NCBI RefSeq assembly: GCF_034676545.1
Contig: NZ_JAUCBZ010000015.1
Span: 186,001 to 250,000, forward strand
DNA from: Pararhodobacter sp.
GTDB taxonomy: Bacteria > Pseudomonadota > Alphaproteobacteria > Rhodobacterales > Rhodobacteraceae
Length of the DNA: 64,000 nucleotides
Reading direction: 5' to 3'
Under the pieces are notes generated by a model. It was given only the letters and a program-made list of their open reading frames with translations, made no database searches and was not told where the DNA came from. Position 1 is the stretch's first letter; every line of letters begins with the position of its first letter. The position numbers were made by a program, and so were the translations under genes. This document shows positions 27,844 through 36,085 of the stretch, piece by piece.

Positions 27844-28750
27844 GATAGACCTGTTTTGCGTGATCACGGAACAGGTTGAACAGCGCGCGCGCGTGGGGCG
27901 TCAGGCGACCACCGGCACGATAGGTCATCCCCACCGCCCCCATCAGTTCATCCACCGGGATGTCCAGTTGAACGAATGCGCCAGACTGCAATTCCGGCAG
28001 GATGATACTTTGTGACAAACAGCCAATGCCGTCGGTTTCCTGAATATAGGTCCGCGCGAACTCATAGGATGACGTCTCGAGCAGTTTGTCGAAATCCGTC
28101 ATGCCGTGCTTGATCAGATACTTGTCAATCTCGCGCCGAATGATGGCGTTGGCGGTAGGGGCCACGATTTGAAAGGCATTGATCTGCGCAAGCGTCACAT
28201 CGGAGATATTCGCCAGCGGGTGATCCTTCCGTGCGACAAAAACAATCGGCTCGGCAAAGAGGTGCTCAAAGCTGAGGCCGCCCAGATCCTCGGGCATCAG
28301 GAGGCGTCCGACGGCAAAATCAATCGTCCCCTCGCGGATATGCTTGATGGAATCGTTGTAAATGCGCCCCTCGACCCGGACCTGAATGTCAGGAAATTGC
28401 TCGGAAAACGCCTTGAGCACGCGGACACCCAGCAGCCGGCTGATTGACGGCGCCACCGAAATCCGGACCGAGGCGCGTTCCGGCAAACCCTTGACCCGCG
28501 CCAGACCTTCATGAATCTGCGCAACGGGCCCGCCGACGAATTGCAGCAATTCCTCGCCAGATCTCGTCAGGATCATGCCCTGAGACGTCCGATGAAATAG
28601 CGGCGCGCCCAGTTCGGTCTCCAACTCGCGAAGGCTGCGGGACAGGGCTGGTTGCACCGTGTTCAGCGCCTCGGCGGCGCGCGTCATGGATTTGCTCTCG
28701 GCCACCGCCAAGAAATGTCGCAAATGCCTCAGTCCGATGCGTTTCGTCAT
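27839..28750 (-). CDS. LysR family transcriptional regulator
   Basis: 303 residues. The N-terminal HTH reads LRHLRHFLAVAESKSMTRAA, with the LNTVQPALSRSLRELE recognition part, then a periplasmic-binding-like effector domain. ATG at 28750 is used; a TTG one codon earlier is unlikely. It lies upstream of and on the same strand as the sulfatase/TRAP/FGE genes and is their probable regulator, though the genes on its other side could also be targets. Confidence 0.9.
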   Translation of the reverse strand: MTKRIGLRHLRHFLAVAESKSMTRAAEALNTVQPALSRSLRELETELGAPLFHRTSQGMILTRSGEELLQFVGGPVAQIHEGLARVKGLPERASVRISVAPSISRLLGVRVLKAFSEQFPDIQVRVEGRIYNDSIKHIREGTIDFAVGRLLMPEDLGGLSFEHLFAEPIVFVARKDHPLANISDVTLAQINAFQIVAPTANAIIRREIDKYLIKHGMTDFDKLLETSSYEFARTYIQETDGIGCLSQSIILPELQSGAFVQLDIPVDELMGAVGMTYRAGGRLTPHARALFNLFRDHAKQVYP

Positions 28751-28789
28751 CAATACCCTGCGTCAAAGGCCTGCAGTCGCCCGCCCATT

Positions 28790-29497
28790 CTAATCCGCCG
28801 ACCCCGACAATGCCCGAAGCGCCGCGGCAAGGTTTTCCAGTGCCACGGTCTGCGCGGCCACGGTCGCGGTCAGGGCCGCGATTTCTGCGGCGGGCGAGGT
28901 GGCACCGGAAACCGGCTCGGCAATCGAATAACTCAGCAACACCGATAGATCGTCAATGTAGTTGATGTTTTCATCATCCCGGAAGTCAAATCGCACCGAC
29001 ACAACACCATCGGTGACCATCGGCAACAGGTCTGCATGCGGCAGCACGAAGATCAGATCGAGCGGCGAGGATGTGCCGGTCGCCGCACCGATATTGCGCA
29101 GCACGCTGGCCGCCAGAGACGGGCTGATAGCGGCTTCATCGGCTTCGGATGCGTCAAACAACATGCCGAAATCAACACCGTCGAGGCGCAGCCGAAACCG
29201 CTCGCCCGGATTGTTCCGCGCGGTGTCGGCATAGAGATCCGCATCGGGCGAGGTGATCCGGACAATCGCGTCGCCCAGTGGCTGCGGGTCCAGCCCGAAC
29301 AGGTGCAGGTCATAGACCCCGACAATCCCCACATTGCCCGGCATCGTCGCACAATCATCATAGCCGGTTTCCGCGTCGGTATCGGTCGCGCAAAGATCAC
29401 CGGCAAAGGATGCGGAACGGATGAGCCGCTCGGCGTGACCTGCTGTGGCGGTCAACATGGCAATGATCAGCGCAGCAAGGGGGAGTGGAAGTCTCAT
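28790..29497 (-). CDS. Exported protein of unknown function with C-terminal coiled coil
   Basis: 235 residues. I do not recognise a family. Residues 1-22 form a Sec signal peptide ending AGHA. The mature part is acidic and Asp-rich, with two close cysteines (DLCATDTD...DDCAT). It resembles extracytoplasmic beta-sandwich proteins by its alternating hydrophobic pattern. The last ~30 residues are Ala/Leu-rich heptads (AEIAALTATVAAQTVALEN), likely a coiled coil for oligomerisation. AAAGGA precedes the ATG. It follows the racemase gene by 27 bases and may be the last gene of that operon. Confidence 0.6.
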   Translation of the reverse strand: MRLPLPLAALIIAMLTATAGHAERLIRSASFAGDLCATDTDAETGYDDCATMPGNVGIVGVYDLHLFGLDPQPLGDAIVRITSPDADLYADTARNNPGERFRLRLDGVDFGMLFDASEADEAAISPSLAASVLRNIGAATGTSSPLDLIFVLPHADLLPMVTDGVVSVRFDFRDDENINYIDDLSVLLSYSIAEPVSGATSPAAEIAALTATVAAQTVALENLAAALRALSGSAD

Positions 29498-29524
29498 TCT
29501 TGGTCCTTTGGTCGGCGTGGTCAC

Positions 29525-30286
29525 TCAGCATAGAGGCAAAGCGTGACGAAACAACCGGCCCGGCGCGGTGTTTGGCATCTGAATGTCCGCCGACCCCGCC
29601 ATCTGCCACGCCAGCGCCTGATTGGAGCTGACCACGGGTTTGCCCAAGGTCTGCTCCAGATCATCAATGATATCCAGCGTGCGCAGATTGGTGCAGGACA
29701 GGAACACGGCATCAACCTCTGGCTGGCGGCCCACGGATACGGCAGCGGCATGGATCGACGCGGGGTCTATGCGCGCCACGCGAGCCTCAACGGTTTCGCC
29801 AAACGAGGCGGTTGCAGGCACGCAAAATCCTGCCCGCTCGAACGCGCTTCGGATTGGCTGGGCCACACTGTCGATATACGGCGAAACAATGCCCACCGAG
29901 GTCACGGACAGCGCGCGCAAGGCCGCAATCGCCGCTGTCAACGGGTCGGCCACGGCTTTGGTGGTGGCCGCCGACCTCACCAGGTCCGCCACCCGATCCG
30001 CGCCGATCAGCGTAGTGCCCGAGGTGCAGGCATAACCCACCACGTCAAACCGCGCGGCCGGGGGCAACAAGGCCGCCGCCGCCGGAAGTGTGGCCTCCAT
30101 CGTGGCAATGGTATCGGGGGTCAGATCATCGCCGGACGGAATACGGCTGACATAAAGCGCCACGCCGTCATCGCGAAACAGGCGACGAAAATCCTGCTCG
30201 ATGGTCTCATCCACCTGCAACACGATCAGCCCCAGCGTGGCCTTTGCGCCAATCGGCCCGGCAAGCGTGTAAGGAAACGCAGTCAT
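29525..30286 (-). CDS. Asp/Glu racemase superfamily protein (maleate isomerase / EutA-like)
   Basis: 253 residues. Both catalytic-type cysteines of the family are present, in YACTSGT and LSCTNLR. The closest architectures are maleate cis-trans isomerase, arylmalonate decarboxylase and the EutA protein of ectoine-utilisation clusters. The start overlaps the M24 gene stop (ATGA). With an M24 hydrolase and a PLP ammonia-lyase upstream, the operon resembles part of an ectoine-type eut/doe cluster, but ornithine cyclodeaminase and deacetylase genes are missing. Confidence 0.75.
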   Translation of the reverse strand: MTAFPYTLAGPIGAKATLGLIVLQVDETIEQDFRRLFRDDGVALYVSRIPSGDDLTPDTIATMEATLPAAAALLPPAARFDVVGYACTSGTTLIGADRVADLVRSAATTKAVADPLTAAIAALRALSVTSVGIVSPYIDSVAQPIRSAFERAGFCVPATASFGETVEARVARIDPASIHAAAVSVGRQPEVDAVFLSCTNLRTLDIIDDLEQTLGKPVVSSNQALAWQMAGSADIQMPNTAPGRLFRHALPLC

Positions 30287-31449
30287 ACGCCAAGCCTCGG
30301 CAGATCTGCGGGCGCGCGCCGCGAGAGCAACTCGGGCCCATCGGCGCGCAGCACGATGTTTTCCTCATGCACCATGATCAGCCCCGGCGCGATCTCCACC
30401 CCCGGTTCCAGCGTCAACACCATCCCCTCGCGCAGCGGCGTCGTGTCCTTGGCGGTCAGCGACGGCCATTCGGTCAGGGTCAGCCCCAAGCCATGCCCCA
30501 ACCGCCCACCGCCCGGCACAGCACCTTCCGCGCTGAGGGACGCGGTCAGGATGCGGTGCAGGTCTTGCGCGGTCATGCCGGGGCGCAAGGTGTTCAGCGC
30601 CACATCGGTCGCTGCGTAAAGTGCCGCATGGGCGCGGCGGGCAACGTCACCGGGGTCGCCCACGGCATAGTTGCGGTCAAAGTCGCAGAAATACCCCTCG
30701 CGCACGGCACCTGTGTCCAGCATCAGGATATCACCCGGTTGCAAAGGGCGTGTATCGGCGGGTGAAATCACATCGCCATACCCGCCCTGCCCCGCACCGC
30801 CGGCCGTATAGCTGACCCAATCCGCCCCCTCGGACAGCAGCGCAATCTGGAAGTCGCGAAACACCTGATCCAGCGGCGTGCCGGCGCGGGCGAACTCGGG
30901 CACACGGGCAAAGACCCGGTCGGCGATCTGGCAGGTGGCACGGATCTTGTCGATCTCGGCCTCGGATTTCACCTCGCGCACGCGCTGCACCGCCGATGTT
31001 CCATCGACGACCTGCCGCGATCCAAGCCGCGCAACCACCTGGTGATAATCCGCCAAGGGCATCCGCAGATGCGTCTCCAGACCCATGGGAATGCCGATAC
31101 GCCCGCGCTCAGGCACGACCTCGTGCAACGTGTCGGCCAGCAGAGTCACCCCGTCATCAACCGGGTCCGGCGCGTCCCAGGTGCGGATCTCCGGGGTCCA
31201 GGTGCGATGCATCAGATCGGCCCCAATCGCCGGGATCACCGCAATCGGCCCGCCCTGCGCCGGGACGATCACGAACCACGGGCGCGCCGGGCTTTCCCAG
31301 AACCGCGTCAGAAACCCGGTGACGTAAAACACGTCCGCGGGCGTGGTCAGCAGCAGCGCGTCCAGCCGGTCCTTGGCCATTTCCGCTTGCAGCGCGGCCA
31401 CCCGGCCCCGGTATTCCGCCGCCGGAAAGATCAGCGAGCGGTCAGGCAT
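30283..31449 (-). CDS. M24 family metallohydrolase (Xaa-Pro peptidase / creatinase / ectoine-hydrolase-like)
   Basis: 388 residues with an N-terminal creatinase-like domain and a C-terminal pita-bread domain. All five metal ligands are visible: Asp in LDTGAV, Asp in CDFDRN, His in GHGLGLTLTE, Glu in TLEPGVE and Glu in VHEENIV. It should therefore be an active di-metal hydrolase of C-N bonds. The start MPDRSL overlaps the ammonia-lyase stop by eight bases. Specificity (dipeptide, ectoine, creatine-like) cannot be told from sequence. Confidence 0.85.
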   Translation of the reverse strand: MPDRSLIFPAAEYRGRVAALQAEMAKDRLDALLLTTPADVFYVTGFLTRFWESPARPWFVIVPAQGGPIAVIPAIGADLMHRTWTPEIRTWDAPDPVDDGVTLLADTLHEVVPERGRIGIPMGLETHLRMPLADYHQVVARLGSRQVVDGTSAVQRVREVKSEAEIDKIRATCQIADRVFARVPEFARAGTPLDQVFRDFQIALLSEGADWVSYTAGGAGQGGYGDVISPADTRPLQPGDILMLDTGAVREGYFCDFDRNYAVGDPGDVARRAHAALYAATDVALNTLRPGMTAQDLHRILTASLSAEGAVPGGGRLGHGLGLTLTEWPSLTAKDTTPLREGMVLTLEPGVEIAPGLIMVHEENIVLRADGPELLSRRAPADLPRLGV

Positions 31450-32491
31450 CGCCCGTACCCTCCGACAGGATCGCGACGACATGAGCCTCCGCGCCGATCC
31501 CCGGCACGCCCGCCAGCAGCGCCGCCAAACCTGCGCCACCCGAGGGCGTGGTTTGCAGGCCATGCTGGGCCAGCCGCGCGATACCTTCTGCGGCCTCCTC
31601 CTCGGTGATGGTCACGAACTGGTCGGCATCCCGCGCCAGCCCGGCCAGCGCGATCATCGACGGGGTCTTGCAGTCGAGCCGCCCCATGCTGGAAACCGGC
31701 CCGCTGGAGGTCACCAACTGACCCGCCCGAATGGAGTCAAAAAGCGCGGGGGCGGCATCCGGCTCAACGACAATGATGACCGGCCCATCGCCCCACGCCA
31801 ACCGCGCATGCGCCGCGACCGCAGCCGCCAAACCACCAACCCCGGCTTGCAGCAGAATATGCGTGGGCCGCGTTCCGATCTGGGCGACCATCTCGGCGGC
31901 AAGCTGCAAATACCCCTCCATCACGCGATGCGGCAACTCGATGTAGCCGGGCCAGGAACTGTCGGACAACAGCGTCCAACCCTGCGACACTGCGGCCTGC
32001 TCTGCCGCCTCCATGCTGGCCTCATAGGTGGCGCCCGCCCGTTCGACCTGCGCGCCCATGTCGCGCAACCGCGTGGCAAACCCTTCGGGCACGGTTTCCG
32101 ACAAATAGATCACCGCCCGCGCCCCAAACAGCCGCGCGCCCGCCGCGACCGACAACCCGTGATTGCCCGCGCTTGCGGTGACATAGGTTTGCCCCGTCAG
32201 CGCCGTCGCCCAATCATCGCCCTGTCGCGCTTGATCTGCAGCATGCGCAATGACATAGGCCGCGCCCAACGCCTTGAAACTGCCCAGCCCCATGCGCGGG
32301 CGCTCATCCTTGATGCTGAGCTTTGCGACGCCCGCCTCCTGCGCCAAGGCCATGCACTCGATCAGCGGGGTCTGCGTATGCACCGGGCAAAGCGCCAACA
32401 AGGCCGAGACCGCTTGCGCGCTGCTTTCGGGGAATGCCGTCTGGTTTGGCAGCCCAGCGCCGCGAAACGAGTTGGGGATGGATATGGGCAT
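31442..32491 (-). CDS. PLP-dependent ammonia-lyase (diaminopropionate ammonia-lyase / threonine-dehydratase-like)
   Basis: 349 residues, fold type II. The Schiff-base lysine is K73 in GSFKALGAAY, preceded by the SIKDERPRMGL block that marks diaminopropionate ammonia-lyases more than threonine deaminase. SAGNHGLSVAAGA and LQAGVGGLAAAV complete the PLP site. AGGAGG sits eight bases before the ATG at 32491, so the longer frame is rejected. First gene of the - strand operon, divergent from a LysR gene. It would release ammonia and a 2-oxoacid from an amino acid. Confidence 0.82.
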   Translation of the reverse strand: MPISIPNSFRGAGLPNQTAFPESSAQAVSALLALCPVHTQTPLIECMALAQEAGVAKLSIKDERPRMGLGSFKALGAAYVIAHAADQARQGDDWATALTGQTYVTASAGNHGLSVAAGARLFGARAVIYLSETVPEGFATRLRDMGAQVERAGATYEASMEAAEQAAVSQGWTLLSDSSWPGYIELPHRVMEGYLQLAAEMVAQIGTRPTHILLQAGVGGLAAAVAAHARLAWGDGPVIIVVEPDAAPALFDSIRAGQLVTSSGPVSSMGRLDCKTPSMIALAGLARDADQFVTITEEEAAEGIARLAQHGLQTTPSGGAGLAALLAGVPGIGAEAHVVAILSEGTGDA

Positions 32492-32511
32492 GGCGGACTC
32501 CTCCTGTTTTC

Positions 32512-32521
32512 GGCAGCTGCC
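32512..32521. promoter_or_regulatory. GGCAGCTGCC palindrome between divergent LysR and ammonia-lyase genes
   Basis: Perfect 10-bp dyad flanked by T-rich and A-rich sides (TTTTC...AAATT), just upstream of the ammonia-lyase ribosome site. It is a possible repressor-type site for the divergent LysR protein; position close to the start makes activation from here unlikely. Confidence 0.25.
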
Positions 32522-32632
32522 AAATTGATGCGCCGAGATGCCTGTCATTGCAACCGTCACGCAACCCGATGGACCCGCGCCTGAAAGTCAGCAACACTGT
32601 CCGAGTTCTTGCGGATTTCAAGGCGGCTGACG

Positions 32633-33514
32633 ATGACCATCAAGATCGAAATGCTCAGGTGCTTTCGGGCGGTTGTTGACACTGGCCGATTGTCGGACGC
32701 CGCCGAGGTTTTGGGGCGCACGCCCTCGGCCGTCTCGATGATGCTGACGCAATTCGAGGACCACATCGGCGCGCCTCTGTTCGAGACCACGCGAAAATCG
32801 CGACTGACCACTCTGGGCGTACACATCTACCACGAGGCGCGGCGCGAGCTGGACCATTTCGACCATACCCTCGCCACGATCGAAGGGCTTTCGCGCTCGG
32901 ACTCCGGCCATGTCAGGATCGCGGCCACGCCCTCGGTGGCGGCGGTGATCCTGCCGCCGATCTTGCAGGCTTTCATCGCCCAACGCCCCAATGTGCGGAT
33001 CGAATTGCGCGACATGAGCAGCGCCGATGTGCAACGCGAGTTGCAGCGCGAGCGCGTGGATATCGGCCTGGCGAGTCTTGGCCCCATTGCCGGGCTGGAG
33101 CGCCGCAAACTGTTCTCGGACCCGTTCGGCGTGGTCTGTCGGGCCGATAGCCGGTTGGCGCGAGACTGGGCGCAACTGACCTGGGCCGATATCGAGGGTG
33201 AAAATTTCATTGCCAACGGGTTGTGCGATCAGATTACCGACCCGACCTTTCATCCCGTTCTCGCCGCCTCGCGTCTGGCCGTGCCGAACACGGCCTCGCT
33301 CCTGGCGATGGTGCGGGGGGGCACCGGGATCACGGTTTTGCCGCGACTGGCACTGCCGCCTGATTACACCGATCTGGTGTTTTTGCCGCTGATGGACACC
33401 TCTTTGCGGCGCGAGGTCTGGTTGGTGACCCGCTCTCGCCAATCGCTGACCCCGGCGGCAAGCGCCATGGTTGACGCGATCTGGGCGGCCAATTCCGCGA
33501 TTTCACTGGATTAA
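32633..33514 (+). CDS. LysR family transcriptional regulator
   Basis: 293 residues. HTH region IEMLRCFRAVVDTGRLSDAA with TPSAVSMMLTQFE, then a substrate-binding domain starting near residue 90. ATG at 32633 replaces an upstream TTG. It sits between the divergent ammonia-lyase operon and the aldehyde dehydrogenase operon that follows in the same direction, and may control both. Confidence 0.9.
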   Translation: MTIKIEMLRCFRAVVDTGRLSDAAEVLGRTPSAVSMMLTQFEDHIGAPLFETTRKSRLTTLGVHIYHEARRELDHFDHTLATIEGLSRSDSGHVRIAATPSVAAVILPPILQAFIAQRPNVRIELRDMSSADVQRELQRERVDIGLASLGPIAGLERRKLFSDPFGVVCRADSRLARDWAQLTWADIEGENFIANGLCDQITDPTFHPVLAASRLAVPNTASLLAMVRGGTGITVLPRLALPPDYTDLVFLPLMDTSLRREVWLVTRSRQSLTPAASAMVDAIWAANSAISLD

Positions 33515-33642
33515 CCGCGCCAGATTTCAATTTATCTGAAAAAAACTCCAGAACTTTGCGTTTGAATTGACTCCGCCCTTCGCGCCTACTGGTGCCAACC
33601 GTCGCGCCACCACTGGATTGGCGTGCGCAAGAAAGGGCAGCC

Positions 33643-35094
33643 ATGCAAGATCTCAAGTTGAACTATATCGCCGGGGACTGGGTTTCGGGCACTTCGGAAA
33701 TCGCCAATATCAACCCCTCGGACCTGTCGGATACCATCGGCATGTTCGCCCAGGCCAGCGCCGATCAGCTTGATGATGCCATTGCCGCCGCGCGCCGTGC
33801 GCAGGTGGAATGGGCGGGTTATGGGCTGGAGCGTAAATATAACGTCCTCATGGCCATCGGCACCGAGATGATGGCCCGCGCCGAGGAATTGGGCACGCTT
33901 CTGAGCCGCGAAGAAGGCAAGCCGTTTGCCGAGGGCAAAGGCGAGGTCTACCGCGCCGGGCAGTTCTTCACCTATTACGCCGCCGAGGTGCTGCGCCAGA
34001 TCGGAGACACGGCAGATTCAGTACGCGACGGCGTCGAAGTTGACGTGCGCCGCGAGCCGGTCGGCGTGGTGGCGATCATCAGCCCGTGGAACTTTCCGAC
34101 CGCAACCGCCAGTTGGAAGATTGCGCCGGCGCTGGCCTTCGGCAACGCGGTGATCTGGAAACCGGCGAACCTGACGCCCGCCTCGGCGGTGGCCTTGACC
34201 GAAATCATCGCGCGCCAAGACATCCCCAAGGGCTTGTTCAACCTTGTGATGGGGCCGGGCGGATCGGTCGGTCAACGTCTGGTCGAATCCCCCGCCATCA
34301 ACGCGATTTCCTTCACCGGCTCGGTCCCGGTTGGCAAGGGTATCGCAGCGGCGGCGATTGGCAACCTGACCAAGGTGCAGATGGAAATGGGCAGCAAGAA
34401 CGCGCTGGCCGTGATGGACGACGCGAATCTTGATCTGGCGGTGACGCTGGCCCTGGGTGGCGCGTTTGGTGGCACCGGGCAGAAATGCACCGCCTCGTCG
34501 CGGCTGGTGGTTCACGCGGGCATTCACGACGCCTTTGTCGAGAAACTGGTGGCTGGCGCTCAGGCGATGCGCGTCGGGCACGCCTTGGCCGAGGGCACGC
34601 AGCTTGGCCCGGTGGCCAGCGCGCAGCAGCTCAAGGAAAACCTCGCCTATGTCGATCTGGGCAAATCCGAGGGCGCCGAACTGGCCTGCGGCGGCGAACG
34701 GGTGACCCGCGAAACCGAGGGCTATTACATGACCCCCGGCATCTTTCTGAACACCACCAACCAGATGCGCATCAACATCGAGGAAATGTTCGCGCCCTTG
34801 GCATCGGTGATCAAGGTCGGCAGCTACGATGAGGCGCTGCATGTGGTCAATGACACGCGCTTTGGCCTGACCTCGGGCATCGTGACCACCAGTCTGACCC
34901 GCGCCAACCACTTTCGGCGCAACGCCCGCACCGGCTGCGTGATGATCAACCTGCCCACGGCAGGCACCGATTACCATGTGCCCTTCGGCGGTCGCGGCGA
35001 CAGCAGCTATGGCACGCGTGAGCAAGGCACCTACGCGGCAGAATTCTACACCACGGTCAAAACCAGCTACATCTCGTCTGGCCTGCCGGAGTAA
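33643..35094 (+). CDS. NAD(P)+-dependent aldehyde dehydrogenase (2-oxoglutarate-semialdehyde dehydrogenase-like)
   Basis: 483 residues. Catalytic Cys282 in GQKCTASSR and Glu248 in QMEMGSKN are present, with the cofactor motif FTGSVPVGKG. The EMGSKN form and the GQKCTASSR motif are those of 2-oxoglutarate semialdehyde dehydrogenases, which end hydroxyproline, arabinose or glucarate breakdown. GAAAGGG precedes the ATG. It leads an operon with a dipeptidase and an Ldh-type imino-acid reductase, which suits an imino-acid route, though specificity is inferred. Confidence 0.85.
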   Translation: MQDLKLNYIAGDWVSGTSEIANINPSDLSDTIGMFAQASADQLDDAIAAARRAQVEWAGYGLERKYNVLMAIGTEMMARAEELGTLLSREEGKPFAEGKGEVYRAGQFFTYYAAEVLRQIGDTADSVRDGVEVDVRREPVGVVAIISPWNFPTATASWKIAPALAFGNAVIWKPANLTPASAVALTEIIARQDIPKGLFNLVMGPGGSVGQRLVESPAINAISFTGSVPVGKGIAAAAIGNLTKVQMEMGSKNALAVMDDANLDLAVTLALGGAFGGTGQKCTASSRLVVHAGIHDAFVEKLVAGAQAMRVGHALAEGTQLGPVASAQQLKENLAYVDLGKSEGAELACGGERVTRETEGYYMTPGIFLNTTNQMRINIEEMFAPLASVIKVGSYDEALHVVNDTRFGLTSGIVTTSLTRANHFRRNARTGCVMINLPTAGTDYHVPFGGRGDSSYGTREQGTYAAEFYTTVKTSYISSGLPE

Positions 35095-35099
35095 CGCGC

Positions 35100-36074
35100 A
35101 TGTTTCGCATTGATAACCTGCAATACGCCAAGTGGTCCGAAAAGATCTTTCGCCAGTTGCGCGAAGGTGGAGTCGATGCGGTGCACGTGACCATCGCCTA
35201 TCACGAGAATTTCCGCGAAACCGTACTGAACTTCGCGCAATGGAACCGCTGGTTCGAGCAATTCCCGGACCTGATTTGCCACGGCGAATGGGCCAGCGAC
35301 GTGCAAAAGGCCCACGACACCGGGCGCACGGCGGTGTTCTTCGGCTTTCAGAACCCCAGCCCGATCGAGGATGATATCGGCCTGGTGCAGGTGCTGCACA
35401 AGCTGGGCGCACGGTTCATGCAGCTCAGCTATAACAACCAGTCCCTGCTGGCGACCGGGTGTTATGAGGCCGAGGACCCCGGCATCACCCGTATGGGTCG
35501 TCAGGTGATCAAGGAAATGAACCGCGTCGGCATGGTCATCGACATGAGCCATTCGGCCGACCGCTCGACCATCGAGGCGGCGGATATTTCGCAGCGTCCG
35601 ATCACCATCACCCACGCGAACCTGCATTCCTGGCAACCCGCCCTGCGCAACAAGCGCGACGCGGTGGTGCGGGCGGTGGTGCAGAATGGCGGGATGATGG
35701 GGTTTTCACTGTATCCGCATCATCTGCGCGATAAATCCGCCTGCACCTTGCACAGTTTTTGCGAAATGGTCGCCCGTGCCGCCGAGCAATTCGGCGCGCA
35801 GCATTTCGGCATCGGCAGCGACCTGTGTCAGGATCAGCCCGACAGCGTCGTCGAATGGATGCGCGTGGGCCGCTGGACCAAAGAAATCGACTATGGCGAA
35901 GGATCGGCCAGCGCGCCGGGCTTTCCGCCAATGCCCGACTGGTTCCGCGACAACCGCGATTTCGGCACTCTGGAAACCGGGCTGCGTGAAATCGGCTTTG
36001 ATGCCGACGAAGTCGCCGGGCTGATGGGCGACAATTGGCACCGCTTTTACGCCGAAAACTTCACCCCCACCTGA
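35100..36074 (+). CDS. Membrane-dipeptidase (M19) family protein, variant without N-terminal HxD
   Basis: 324 residues, renal-dipeptidase fold. The later metal ligands are seen (His in VIDMSHSAD and His in TITHANLHS), as are the GIGSDLCQD and MGDNWHRFY segments. The usual N-terminal His-x-Asp pair is not seen; the start reads IDNLQYAKWS. This may mark a subfamily with one metal or a different activity. No signal peptide. Five bases separate it from the aldehyde dehydrogenase gene, so they are one operon. Confidence 0.8.
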   Translation: MFRIDNLQYAKWSEKIFRQLREGGVDAVHVTIAYHENFRETVLNFAQWNRWFEQFPDLICHGEWASDVQKAHDTGRTAVFFGFQNPSPIEDDIGLVQVLHKLGARFMQLSYNNQSLLATGCYEAEDPGITRMGRQVIKEMNRVGMVIDMSHSADRSTIEAADISQRPITITHANLHSWQPALRNKRDAVVRAVVQNGGMMGFSLYPHHLRDKSACTLHSFCEMVARAAEQFGAQHFGIGSDLCQDQPDSVVEWMRVGRWTKEIDYGEGSASAPGFPPMPDWFRDNRDFGTLETGLREIGFDADEVAGLMGDNWHRFYAENFTPT

Positions 36075-36085
36075 AGGAGAGCGCC

